From assembly GCF_002577195.1 (NCBI RefSeq), contig NZ_NULG01000007.1, positions 62,001-126,000 of the forward strand: DNA of 64,000 nt, given 5' to 3'. The DNA is from Bacillus sp. AFS041924 (GTDB lineage: Bacteria > Bacillota > Bacilli > Bacillales > Bacillaceae_G). This document shows, piece by piece, positions 9,701 to 17,578 of this stretch (within the stretch, counting starts at the first letter, position 1; every line of letters begins with the position of its first letter). The notes under the pieces were generated by a model. That model was not told the origin of the DNA. It was given only the letters and a program-made list of their open reading frames with translations, and made no database searches. Made by a program: the position numbers and the translations under genes.

Positions 9701-10894
9701 AAGTGCCAATGCAGCCGCTCCAGGTGAACCTAATGTATCCATTTTGTCTCCATCATTTCCTGCAGCTACTACAGTCGTCACGCCACTTAATACAGCATTG
9801 TTAACAGCGATAGAAGTTGCATAAAGTGGATCATTTAACGATGCACCTAATGACATATTAATCACATCCATACCATCTTTTACCGCTTTATCAATACCTG
9901 CTATAATCGCTTCACTTGTTCCAAACCCACCAGGTCCAAGTACACGATATGAATAAATATCTGATTCTGGTGCTGCACCAACTTGTTTATATTCACTATC
10001 AGATGCACCACGTCCACCAATAATACCTGCTACGTGAGTACCATGCTCAGTATAATAGTCAGCTCCATTTGCAGTACCTGGTTTACCAGCTTTTACCCAA
10101 TCAGCATAAGTAGTCTCCATTGGATCGTTATCATTATCTACAAAGTCATATCCACCTTTGTAAGCATCTTTTAAATCTGGGTGGTTGTAATCGATACCTG
10201 TATCAAGAACACCAACTTTAATGCCTTTACCTGTATAGCCTTCAGCATGTAGCTTATCCAAGTCGTCATATGGCGTATAGTTCGCTACTTTAGACTCATC
10301 TGCTTTTAACTCGCTATTCTTATCTGATTCTTTCGGAGGGTCAATTGAGAATTTCTCATTACTCCATACAGTTTTAACTGCTTTTGATTTTAATAGATTC
10401 TTAATTTGGTTTGCTGGTAGACTCATTGAAACACCGTTAAAGGCATGTTTATATGAACGCTTAATTTTGAAATCTACCTTTTTATTATTTTCATCTTTTA
10501 GAACTTGTCCCACTTCTGCACTAAATGTAGTATGATCTTGATCAACTAATTTCCCTGCTTGTGTTTCAGTTAATGATTTACCTTCTACTTGTGCCTCAAT
10601 TCGCGCCACTTTCGCAGGCTTATTTGCAAACTCAACAATAACTGAAGTTTGTTTTGTAGACGTTTGGTCAATGTCTGATGAAATTTGAAGTCCTGTCGAT
10701 TCATTCGTTGTAATTTGTTTTAAAGCAGCTCGTTGCTGAGAAGTTAAATTTGCAAGTATTGTTTCTGTCTTCGTTTTCCCTGCTGCCTTTGAAACATTTG
10801 TTACATGTGCAATCGGTGCAACAACAACACTAGATGATAGAGCTAATACAGTAAAGCCTGATACAAACTTACTTTTCTTTACTCTCTTCCCCAT
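6722..10894 (-). CDS. Secreted Vpr-like S8 serine protease with dockerin-like C-terminus (subtilase 1)
   Basis: The start at 10894 has AGGAGG 7 nt upstream; the in-frame extension to 10936 lacks a ribosome binding site. The product is about 1390 residues. In order: a signal peptide (about 1-38, KKSK then a hydrophobic core, ending near SKAAG); an I9-type propeptide (about 80-190); and an S8 domain with catalytic Asp231 (VLDTGIDYNHPD), His284 (EHGTHVAG), oxyanion Asn380 (AAGN) and Ser611 (LSGTSMATP). A protease-associated insert spans about 430-540. Fn3-like and beta-sandwich regions follow. Near 1300-1350 there are two Ca-binding dockerin-type repeats (GDVNKDDVIDVLDALAV and ADFNFDKVVDAKDM), then a conserved tail ending LDSILIDLGLTK. 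It is a full paralogue of the next gene. It is probably an extracellular, multidomain protease; what the dockerin-like end binds is unknown. Confidence 0.93.
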   Translation of the reverse strand: MGKRVKKSKFVSGFTVLALSSSVVVAPIAHVTNVSKAAGKTKTETILANLTSQQRAALKQITTNESTGLQISSDIDQTSTKQTSVIVEFANKPAKVARIEAQVEGKSLTETQAGKLVDQDHTTFSAEVGQVLKDENNKKVDFKIKRSYKHAFNGVSMSLPANQIKNLLKSKAVKTVWSNEKFSIDPPKESDKNSELKADESKVANYTPYDDLDKLHAEGYTGKGIKVGVLDTGIDYNHPDLKDAYKGGYDFVDNDNDPMETTYADWVKAGKPGTANGADYYTEHGTHVAGIIGGRGASDSEYKQVGAAPESDIYSYRVLGPGGFGTSEAIIAGIDKAVKDGMDVINMSLGASLNDPLYATSIAVNNAVLSGVTTVVAAGNDGDKMDTLGSPGAAALALTVGASSVAIDLYQFNGTQDGNQYKFRQLAQNYSDNVTTLKGNTYQLVDVGLANPSDFTGKDLKGKIAYIQRGTIALIDKIKNAKAAGAVGVLMANNIDNQSEGAIQAFIGESVDAIPSFSVSYEEGLKITAAVKAGRNEVSFGDYTRLQTASDELATFSSRGPSRVNYDIKPEVTAPGVSILSTVPFYVNNKTGDGSNSEDYKYAYSRLSGTSMATPYVAGVSALLLQSNKDLKPENIKSILMNTADPLSKAYSVFEVGSGRVDAYEAIHSNVELEVVDKTPTIVNGKEKLINELTGGMSFGSFGFDGNDIADSRNVTLKNRSEKAKTFSVDVNYQTGQRGSKDAASNKVTLSGPTSVKINGISSKSVKFNLNIPKTAEKGTYEGYVTFTNTQDPTEQYQIPFGVRVVEEGIKSFDLYNPLYSNKITNPTYAYPFIDGSVSLKTHMKSLDVIIQDPTTGQDLGIIGSFNTPVMKEDVVYNIGRLVGAYYFPFTGDAKNPISSKYELIKPGHYKLRLVGVSESGKTFAEARDFMLEYAVPNMTSSFDKLDQKVIEYSDSQLDKNGQMLYDFNINVNDPEIDEAKKYGIKADQSDNTIVYTYNSFFPSLPINVDKNGDYTDQILVDSKYPVLPLTFYGMDAALNPTSQIRIAFIKNTTPYYYLKANKQNIVTGDTVNYSVKANNISNLKTTKLTLQLNNNQGIIDNILVNDEVKKYGDAQVTVKTSPTTWDYITQYDFTFTYSGSANLPEDTSLFNFDIKTIDKSFTTGAAINFSGNGTSTIDTSNVETKNVYTYIEGYNVKSTVSKLSGTLQVEGAKDPVTGQTNYAIDQSKLGAKISLTSYDGKTVLQAPVTSKQGDYAFDGVKIDSKPYTVSVDVPGHFTMSKTLDHLVDTIRGELIGKQLRYLLDVAPAGDVNKDDVIDVLDALAVQTYWGTNKATADFNFDKVVDAKDMDYVVKNFGLQNSTVPNPPKAKKSYKGATLDSILIDLGLTK

Positions 10895-11018
10895 TCTTCT
10901 TCCTCCTGGCTTTTCTTTATCTAAAGTAAAATTCAATGAAGATCTATGATTGATAAAATAGTAAATTACTTTTTATTTTCATATTTAACTCTTTACATCA
11001 AATTTACTTTCTACATTT

Positions 11019-11154
11019 ATTATCAATTTATTTAAATTTTCGGTCAATTGGGTTATCATTCACCTAATTTACCTAAGTTTCAAAATTCCTCTCACTATAT
11101 TCGACAAGGTTCGCCTAAATTCTTCCATAAAAAACAATCGAAATAACCCAATTT
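11019..11154 (-). promoter_or_regulatory. Promoter and paired box upstream of subtilase 1
   Basis: On the minus strand a sigma-A-like promoter is visible: -35 TTGACC (11042-11047), a 17-bp spacer and -10 GATAAT (11019-11024), about 125 nt upstream of the ATG. The sequence ATAACCCAATTG (minus strand, 11045-11056) overlaps the -35. A plus-strand copy, ATAACCCAATTT, lies at 11143-11154. The same layout occurs before subtilase 2. The rest of the 600-bp gap (10895-11460) is AT-rich with no convincing gene. Confidence 0.55.
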
Positions 11155-11460
11155 TTCTATTTTTTAAAAGAAATATCAGTTCATCGTGAAAACTTACTAT
11201 TATTTTTATTTAACTTTTTAATCATTTTAAATAAACCCCAAAATAATAGCTTTTTCTTACTAATTGAATAGGGAGAAATTATTTTAAAATACTTTATTTG
11301 AATATTTATTAAGTCTAGGACGTAACGATAAAAAGGATAAGAAGTTCAACAGGAAAAGCACGCCTGGGGGGTGAAAGAAAGATTTATGACTTGTAAGTTA
11401 TGTTTTCAATTTTTTCATGGATTTACTAATCATTTTACAAATATCCTTATAACATAAAAA

Positions 11461-11485
11461 AGGAAGCCAATCTTGCTGGCTTCCT
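11461..11485 (-). terminator. Terminator downstream of subtilase 2
   Basis: AGGAAGCCA and TGGCTTCCT form a 9-bp stem with a short loop just after the subtilase 2 stop. TTTTTTATG follows on the minus strand. Confidence 0.85.
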
Positions 11486-11497
11486 TCTTCTACATCA

Positions 11498-14400
11498 TTA
11501 TTGATTTAAACCTAAATCCTTTAAAATACTATCTAAAGTTGCACCTTTGTAAGTAGTTTTTGGTTTTGGCGCTTTGTCGACAGATGGATTTTGTAATCCA
11601 AAGTTTCGAACAATAAAGTCCATATCCTTTTTATCTACTACTTTATCAAAGTTTAAGTCTGCTGTTGCCTTATTTGTACCCCAGTAAGTTTGTACAGCTA
11701 TTGCATCTAGTACATCAATTACATTATCTTTATTGACGTCTCCAGCTGCAGCAGTTGCTAAACTATATTTATATAATTTACCTAAAGTTTCTCCACGAAT
11801 TTCAGATGATAAAACAACTTGTTGGTTCATCGTAAAGTGACCAGGTACATCCACTGATACTGTATAGGCATTTTTATCAGGTTTTAATCCATCAACATCA
11901 TATGAACCATATTTGTCTATAATTGGCGCATCCGTAACTGTTTTTCCATCGTATGACGTAAGTGTTACTTTTGCGTTGACTTTACTTAGATCAATGGCAA
12001 AATTAATTCCACCTGAAACTGGATCTAAGCCACCTTCAACTTGTAGTACCCCCATTATTCTAGAAACAGTTGGCTTAAGGTTATATCTGTCCATATAAGT
12101 GTAGACATCATTTGTCTCAACATTTGCTTGATCAATTGTTGTTGCTCTCATACCAAACCAGTAAGGACTTTCATTAAGCCACTTGTTATCTGTTTTTAGA
12201 TCAAAATTAAATAACGGTAAATCTTCCGGTAATGCTTTATCTCCTAAATAAGTAAATGTAAATACATGACTCGTTGGTGTAGTCTTTACACTAACCTCTG
12301 CATCACCATACTTTTTGACTGCATCGTTTACAACTACATTTTCAATTGAAGCATAATTAAGATTGTTCATTGTAATTTTAGTTGTTTTTAAATTTTTCAC
12401 ATTGTTCGAACGCACAGTGTAATTTACAGCTTCACCAGTATTCAGAACATTCTTATCAGCTTTTAAATAGTAGTATGGTAAATTTTCATCCACAAATGCG
12501 ACACTTAACTTATTACTTGGATTAGATGTAAAATTTCTTGCTGCATCAATACCATAAAACGAAACTTCCAATGGCGCAGATTGTTTTCTCACTAAAATTT
12601 GGTCAGAATAGTTTCCGTTTTTATCCGTATTAATCGGATTTGCAGGAAATGGAGTATTATAAAATGAAACAACTGAGTTGCTTGATTGATCGACACCTAA
12701 ACCTAATTTATTTGCTTGGTCCGTTTCAAGGTCATTTAAATTAATATTAAAGTCGTATAAAAATTCGCCATTTTCATCAAACTGTCCATCATTATATTCA
12801 ATTACCTTTTGGTCTAATGAGTCAAAACTAGACTTAATAGTCGGAGGCGCTAAATCGTAAATGAAATCAGAAACTTTTGTGAACGTTTTTCCTTTATCAT
12901 TTGTTCCAACCAACTTTAATTGATAATGACCTGGTTGAGCAAAGCTCGGTTCATTGCTAATTGGATTTTTCGAATCTCCTGTAAATGGGAAGTAAATCGA
13001 ATTAAATCCTCTTCCAATATAATACAGCTGATTATCATTTATAATGATTGGTGTAAATGAACCAACTAAACCAAGATCTTCACCTGTCTTTGGATCTGTT
13101 AAAAGAACATCCAAGGTCTTCATGTGAGATTTTAATGAGAATTCAAACCCAAGAAACGGAAATGCATTTGCTGGCCAGCTAGTGTCAGTCGAAAATAATG
13201 GGTCAGCCTTAAAGAAATCGATTCCTTCATTAACAACACGTCCACCAAATGGAATTTGGTATTCTTCAGAAGGGTCTGCATTATTTGTAAATACTATATA
13301 ACCTTCATATGTGCCTTTTTCAGCTGTTTTTGGAATATTTAAATCAAACTTGATTGATTTAGAACTAATTCCATTTAACTTTACTGAAGTAGGGCCAGTT
13401 AATGTTACATTATTTTTAGCGGCATCTAAAGATCCTCTAGTGCCCGTTTGGAATTTAACATTTACACTAAATGTTTTTGCTTTTTCACTTCTATTTTTTA
13501 ATGTAACTTTGCGAGATTCTGTAATATCTTTGTTATCAAATCCAATTGAACCAAAACTAAATCCACCAGTTAATTCGTTGATTGATTTTTGTTTACCATT
13601 AATGATTGTCGGTGTTTTATCAACTACTTGTAATTCTACATTTGAATGGATTGCTTCATATGCATCAACTCGACCGCTTCCGATCTCAAATACGCTATAA
13701 TCTTTCGATAAAGGATCGGCTGTATTCATTAAAATTGATTTTACATCGGCTGGCTCAAGATCTTTATTTGATTGAAGTAATAATGCTGATACTCCAGCTA
13801 CATAAGGAGTAGCCATTGAAGTACCTGATAGTCTTGCATAAGCATATTTATAATCTTCAGGCTTTGAACCATCAACGTTTTTATCATTAACATAAAATGG
13901 AACTGTTGCTAGTATTGATACTCCAGGTGCTGTAACTTCCGGCTTGATATCATAATTGATTCGTGAAGGACCTCTTGAACTAAATCCTGCTAATTCATCA
14001 GATGCTGTTTGAATCTTCTTGAAATCACCAAAGTTAAATTCTGATTTACCATCTTTTAATGCTGCAGAAATAACTGAACCTTCTTCAAATGAAACTGAGA
14101 ATGAAGGGATCGCATTCATTGATTCACCAAGGAATGTTTGAATTGCTCCCTCTGCCTTGTTTGCTTCATCGTTAGCCATGATCACACCCACAGCACCTTG
14201 AGCTTTGGCATATGCAACTTTAGAGTCTAATGTATAAACTCCTCGGTTCATGAAGACAAATTTTCCTTTTACATCTTTATTTTTATAACCAGCTGGATCT
14301 CCAAGACCTACATCGACTAGTTGAACCGATTTCTCTTTTAGTGCTGATAAATCATCTTTATAGTTTTTCGTTAGTTGTCTTAGATTGTAATTTTTACCAT

Positions 14401-15646
14401 TCAGTATACCGGCATATTGATAGATATCAATTGCAACAGATGAAGCACCAACTGTTAAAGCTAATGCAGCTGCTCCTGGCGAACCTAATGTATACATTCC
14501 ATTTCCATCATTACCAGCTGCAATTACTGTCGTTACCCCACTTAATACTGCATTGTTTACAGCGATAGAAGTAGCGTAAAGTGGATCATTCAAAGATGCA
14601 CCGAGTGACATGTTAATAACATCCATACCATCTTTTACTGCTTTATCAATTCCTGCAATAATGCCTTCACTTGTTCCGCCACCATATGGTCCTAGCACAC
14701 GATAAGCATAAAGATCTGCTTCTGGTGCAGCACCAACAGATGAATACTCACTATCAGCTACCCCACGCCCACCGATTATTCCTGCAACATGTGTACCATG
14801 TTCAGTATAATAAGTAGAACCGTTTACTTCTGGTTTTCCTGATTTCTTCCAATCTTCATATGTTGTTTCCATCGGATCAGTATCATTATCGACAAAGTCA
14901 TATCCGCCTTTATATGCATCTTTTAAATCCGGATGGTTATAATCCATACCTGTATCTAAAATACCAATTTTAATTCCTTTACCTGTGTAACCTTCTGCAT
15001 GTAGACGATCTAGCTGATCATATGGAGAATAGTTTGCAACATTAAACTCGTCTGCTTTTAATTGTTTGTTCTCTTGATTTTTTGCAGGCGGATCAATTGA
15101 GAATTTCTCATTACTCCAAACTGTTTTTACAGCTTTTGATTTTAATAGATTCTGAATTTGATTTGCTGGTAGTGTAATCGACACACCATTGAATGCATGT
15201 TTAAATGAACGATTAATTTTATAATCTACTTTTTTACTTTTTGTATTTGTTAAAACTTTCCCTAAATCTTTTGCAAAAGTATCATGGTCTTGATCAATTA
15301 ATTTTTGTGCATCTGTTTTTGTTAAAGTTTTACCTTCAACGCTCGCCTCAATTTGAGCGACCTTAACTGGTTTATTGGCAAACTCTACAATAACTTTTGT
15401 TTCTTCTGGTGATTCCAAGTTAATATCAGAAGAAATTTGTAGCCCAGTTTCTTCATTAGTAGAAAGCTGCTTAAGAGCTGCTCTTTGCTCTGAACTTAAA
15501 TTCGCCAGAATATCTTCTGCTTTACTTGGACTTGCTGCATTTGATACATTTGTTACTTGACCAACAGAACCTAAAATAAAACTAGATGTTAAAGCTAAAA
15601 CGGTAAAACTTTTAAGTACTTTACTTTTTTCTCTCTTTTCCCCCAT
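11498..15646 (-). CDS. Secreted Vpr-like S8 serine protease with dockerin-like C-terminus (subtilase 2)
   Basis: The 1382-residue product is closely similar to subtilase 1 over its whole length. GGAGG lies just upstream of the ATG at 15646. It has a signal peptide ending near residue 38 (VSNAAS) and an I9-like propeptide. The catalytic triad is Asp231 (ILDTGMDYNHPD), His283 (EHGTHVAG) and Ser610 (LSGTSMATP), with oxyanion Asn379. A protease-associated insert follows at about 430-540, then sandwich domains and the same dockerin-type pair (GDVNKDNVIDVLDAIAV, ADLNFDKVVDKKDM). The tail YKGATLDSILKDLGLNQ closes the protein. The divergent stretches lie mainly in the middle third, where substrate or surface binding may differ. 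The HTH-TPR regulator gene lies immediately upstream on the same strand. Confidence 0.93.
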   Translation of the reverse strand: MGEKREKSKVLKSFTVLALTSSFILGSVGQVTNVSNAASPSKAEDILANLSSEQRAALKQLSTNEETGLQISSDINLESPEETKVIVEFANKPVKVAQIEASVEGKTLTKTDAQKLIDQDHDTFAKDLGKVLTNTKSKKVDYKINRSFKHAFNGVSITLPANQIQNLLKSKAVKTVWSNEKFSIDPPAKNQENKQLKADEFNVANYSPYDQLDRLHAEGYTGKGIKIGILDTGMDYNHPDLKDAYKGGYDFVDNDTDPMETTYEDWKKSGKPEVNGSTYYTEHGTHVAGIIGGRGVADSEYSSVGAAPEADLYAYRVLGPYGGGTSEGIIAGIDKAVKDGMDVINMSLGASLNDPLYATSIAVNNAVLSGVTTVIAAGNDGNGMYTLGSPGAAALALTVGASSVAIDIYQYAGILNGKNYNLRQLTKNYKDDLSALKEKSVQLVDVGLGDPAGYKNKDVKGKFVFMNRGVYTLDSKVAYAKAQGAVGVIMANDEANKAEGAIQTFLGESMNAIPSFSVSFEEGSVISAALKDGKSEFNFGDFKKIQTASDELAGFSSRGPSRINYDIKPEVTAPGVSILATVPFYVNDKNVDGSKPEDYKYAYARLSGTSMATPYVAGVSALLLQSNKDLEPADVKSILMNTADPLSKDYSVFEIGSGRVDAYEAIHSNVELQVVDKTPTIINGKQKSINELTGGFSFGSIGFDNKDITESRKVTLKNRSEKAKTFSVNVKFQTGTRGSLDAAKNNVTLTGPTSVKLNGISSKSIKFDLNIPKTAEKGTYEGYIVFTNNADPSEEYQIPFGGRVVNEGIDFFKADPLFSTDTSWPANAFPFLGFEFSLKSHMKTLDVLLTDPKTGEDLGLVGSFTPIIINDNQLYYIGRGFNSIYFPFTGDSKNPISNEPSFAQPGHYQLKLVGTNDKGKTFTKVSDFIYDLAPPTIKSSFDSLDQKVIEYNDGQFDENGEFLYDFNINLNDLETDQANKLGLGVDQSSNSVVSFYNTPFPANPINTDKNGNYSDQILVRKQSAPLEVSFYGIDAARNFTSNPSNKLSVAFVDENLPYYYLKADKNVLNTGEAVNYTVRSNNVKNLKTTKITMNNLNYASIENVVVNDAVKKYGDAEVSVKTTPTSHVFTFTYLGDKALPEDLPLFNFDLKTDNKWLNESPYWFGMRATTIDQANVETNDVYTYMDRYNLKPTVSRIMGVLQVEGGLDPVSGGINFAIDLSKVNAKVTLTSYDGKTVTDAPIIDKYGSYDVDGLKPDKNAYTVSVDVPGHFTMNQQVVLSSEIRGETLGKLYKYSLATAAAGDVNKDNVIDVLDAIAVQTYWGTNKATADLNFDKVVDKKDMDFIVRNFGLQNPSVDKAPKPKTTYKGATLDSILKDLGLNQ

Positions 15647-15776
15647 TTTTCTTCCTCCAGTTCATTTTTCTTCCTAGTTGCTGATTGCAGTTCATTTCTA
15701 GAGTTTATTTTTTGACAAGTTCCTCTAGCAATCTACAAAATATAATGAACATTTATCGTTCATTTCTATTAATTCT

Positions 15777-15903
15777 ATTATTAAGAATTTTCGTTTTTTA
15801 AGCAATTGGGTTATAACAAACCCTGATTTATCGGCATTCATACATTTCCCTTTAAAAAAATCGACAAATTACAACATTTTTCCTCTTCGGAATAAACCAA
15901 TTT
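15777..15903 (-). promoter_or_regulatory. Promoter and paired box upstream of subtilase 2
   Basis: On the minus strand: -35 TTGCTT (15800-15805), 17-bp spacer, -10 AATAAT (15777-15782), about 131 nt before the ATG. ATAACCCAATTG (minus strand, 15803-15814) abuts the -35. ATAAACCAATTT lies in the opposite orientation at 15892-15903. Spacing and orientation match the subtilase 1 promoter, which argues for shared control. Confidence 0.55.
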
Positions 15904-15998
15904 CATACAATTTTAAGCAATTTTCTTCTGCTCCAAATATGTGAGCGAAAGAAAATAATCAAAAAACACTTTCCCTTATTAAAAAAGAGCAAAAAAAG

Positions 15999-16037
15999 AA
16001 ATACATAGTAACGTTACTTAACGTTATCTATGTATTT
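15999..16037 (-). terminator. Terminator of the HTH-TPR regulator gene
   Basis: AAATACATAG pairs with CTATGTATTT, and an inner TAACGTT/AACGTTA stem extends the hairpin. It lies directly after the regulator stop and is flanked by A/T runs on both sides. Confidence 0.75.
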
Positions 16038-16040
16038 TTT

Positions 16041-17300
16041 TTACATGCTAACAAATGTATCTTCAATAGACTCATATAACTCAGCAGCTTTTTGAAACTC
16101 TTTGATCTCTATATAGTATTTATATAATTTCTTACCAAACTGTTCGATATAGAATTTATTATTAGTAGAATAAAAGAATGGGAGTGCCTCATCAGATAGA
16201 TATTGATAGTATTTTTCACGAGCTCCCTCAGCTTTAAGCTTAAATAATTTAATAAGGGTTATATGTACTGGGCTTTTTAACATTTTTGCTAGTGCTAGTG
16301 CTCTTTTCATCACACTAAGAAGAATTTCTTTTTCTAATAGTGTCCCCTCAGTACATGTCTCTAAATAATTACACAAACGCCTTAAATAATTTATTGATTT
16401 TTTATTTTCGGTTTCATTAATACTTTCCTCAAAATAATACAATGCAGTTTCATATTCTTCTCGCTTAAAATATTTCACTCCGAGATTATTTAATAAAATA
16501 GCCTTACGTTCTCGATCCCCTAATACTTCACAATTATGGATCAAATCCTTATAGCGTTCTACAACTTCATTAAAATTCATTTCTAATTCACTACCGTACT
16601 GCAACAGCATAAGTGTTTCAGAGCTAATTGCGAATAAATAATTATTCGTTCTCTGAAAAAATTTAAGTGCCATCTCAGCATACTTATACGCTAAGATTTT
16701 GGAGCTTCCATAATGATAGGCAATTGCTAGGTGGTGATAGAATTCTTCATTTCGATACTCGTCAATATTAATCATCTTTAAAACTTTAATTGCCTTTTGA
16801 TGGTCTTCACTACTTAGGCTAGTATAGTTCGATATATAGTACATACCTTGAAGATGATAGAATAAATTTTTCTCGAAAGGAGATAAATCACTAAATTCTT
16901 TTTTCACATATGTAAGTATTTGCTTAACCATATCTAAGTTTTGATGATGAAAATAATACCTTGCTCTTAGTAAATTATAGTGGGCTGCATATTGTGAATA
17001 TTCAATAAAGGGCATTTGTTCAAGTTCTGCTTTACCTTCTTCTATTTGAGCTTCTTTTTTCATTATTAAGGCATCGTGCCAAAGGTGTAATTTTTTTTCT
17101 AAATTATAAAACGATTGGACTTCATGATTAATATTGATTCCTAAACGATCTGAAAATAAAGCAATAATATCAGGTGAGTAAGCCGTCTTACCTCTTTCAA
17201 TTTTACTAACATGAGTAGTCGTACATATACCTTCTCCAAGCATCGCTTGAGTTAACCCCATTTTTTCACGATAAAACTTTATGATTTCCCCCTCAATCAT
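16041..17300 (-). CDS. HTH-TPR transcriptional regulator of the NprR/PlcR (RRNPP) type
   Basis: The start at 17300 (MIEGEIIKFYREKMGLTQ) is placed 6 nt after GGAGG; an in-frame GTG two codons earlier abuts the ribosome binding site. The product is about 419 residues. An XRE-type helix-turn-helix fills residues about 4-60 (GLTQAMLGEGICTTTHVSKIE). The remainder is helical, TPR-like repeats (NNLGVKYFKREEYETALYYFEES is one clear unit around 265-290). Length and architecture match NprR and PlcR, quorum-sensing regulators that bind short imported peptides and often control secreted proteases. Its place beside two secreted proteases fits that role. No convincing cognate peptide gene was recognised nearby. 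Confidence 0.8.
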   Translation of the reverse strand: MIEGEIIKFYREKMGLTQAMLGEGICTTTHVSKIERGKTAYSPDIIALFSDRLGININHEVQSFYNLEKKLHLWHDALIMKKEAQIEEGKAELEQMPFIEYSQYAAHYNLLRARYYFHHQNLDMVKQILTYVKKEFSDLSPFEKNLFYHLQGMYYISNYTSLSSEDHQKAIKVLKMINIDEYRNEEFYHHLAIAYHYGSSKILAYKYAEMALKFFQRTNNYLFAISSETLMLLQYGSELEMNFNEVVERYKDLIHNCEVLGDRERKAILLNNLGVKYFKREEYETALYYFEESINETENKKSINYLRRLCNYLETCTEGTLLEKEILLSVMKRALALAKMLKSPVHITLIKLFKLKAEGAREKYYQYLSDEALPFFYSTNNKFYIEQFGKKLYKYYIEIKEFQKAAELYESIEDTFVSM

Positions 17301-17578
17301 ATGCACCCTCCTCTATCTCTATAAACATATTTATCTAAATATTCTTTACTAAATTTTAATATCCTTTTAAGAAAAAAACAATTAATGATTTTTACCTAAT
17401 ACTAGTAATTTTTATTCCAAATCCAATACTATCTAACTAAAAAAAAGATAGAATTCCAAATTGAAATCCTACCTTGAAGACTATTTTATATTATTTTAAT
17501 CATTTCTGAAGACCTAAAAACAAAAAATGGTAATCTTACCTCATTCTTTATTCAAACCAAAGCTAAATTCCAGTTTTT

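Noticed and set aside
11371-11457. 28-codon plus-strand frame (GTG then FMTCKLCFQFF) between the two subtilases, considered as a pheromone gene
   Set aside because: The only purine-rich stretch overlaps the GTG or is too far from the internal ATG. It has no signal-peptide-like organisation and lies opposite the protease strand.
13311-13700. 129-codon plus-strand frame inside subtilase 2
   Set aside because: It is antisense to a confidently identified coding region; long antisense frames are expected there and no ribosome binding site is seen.
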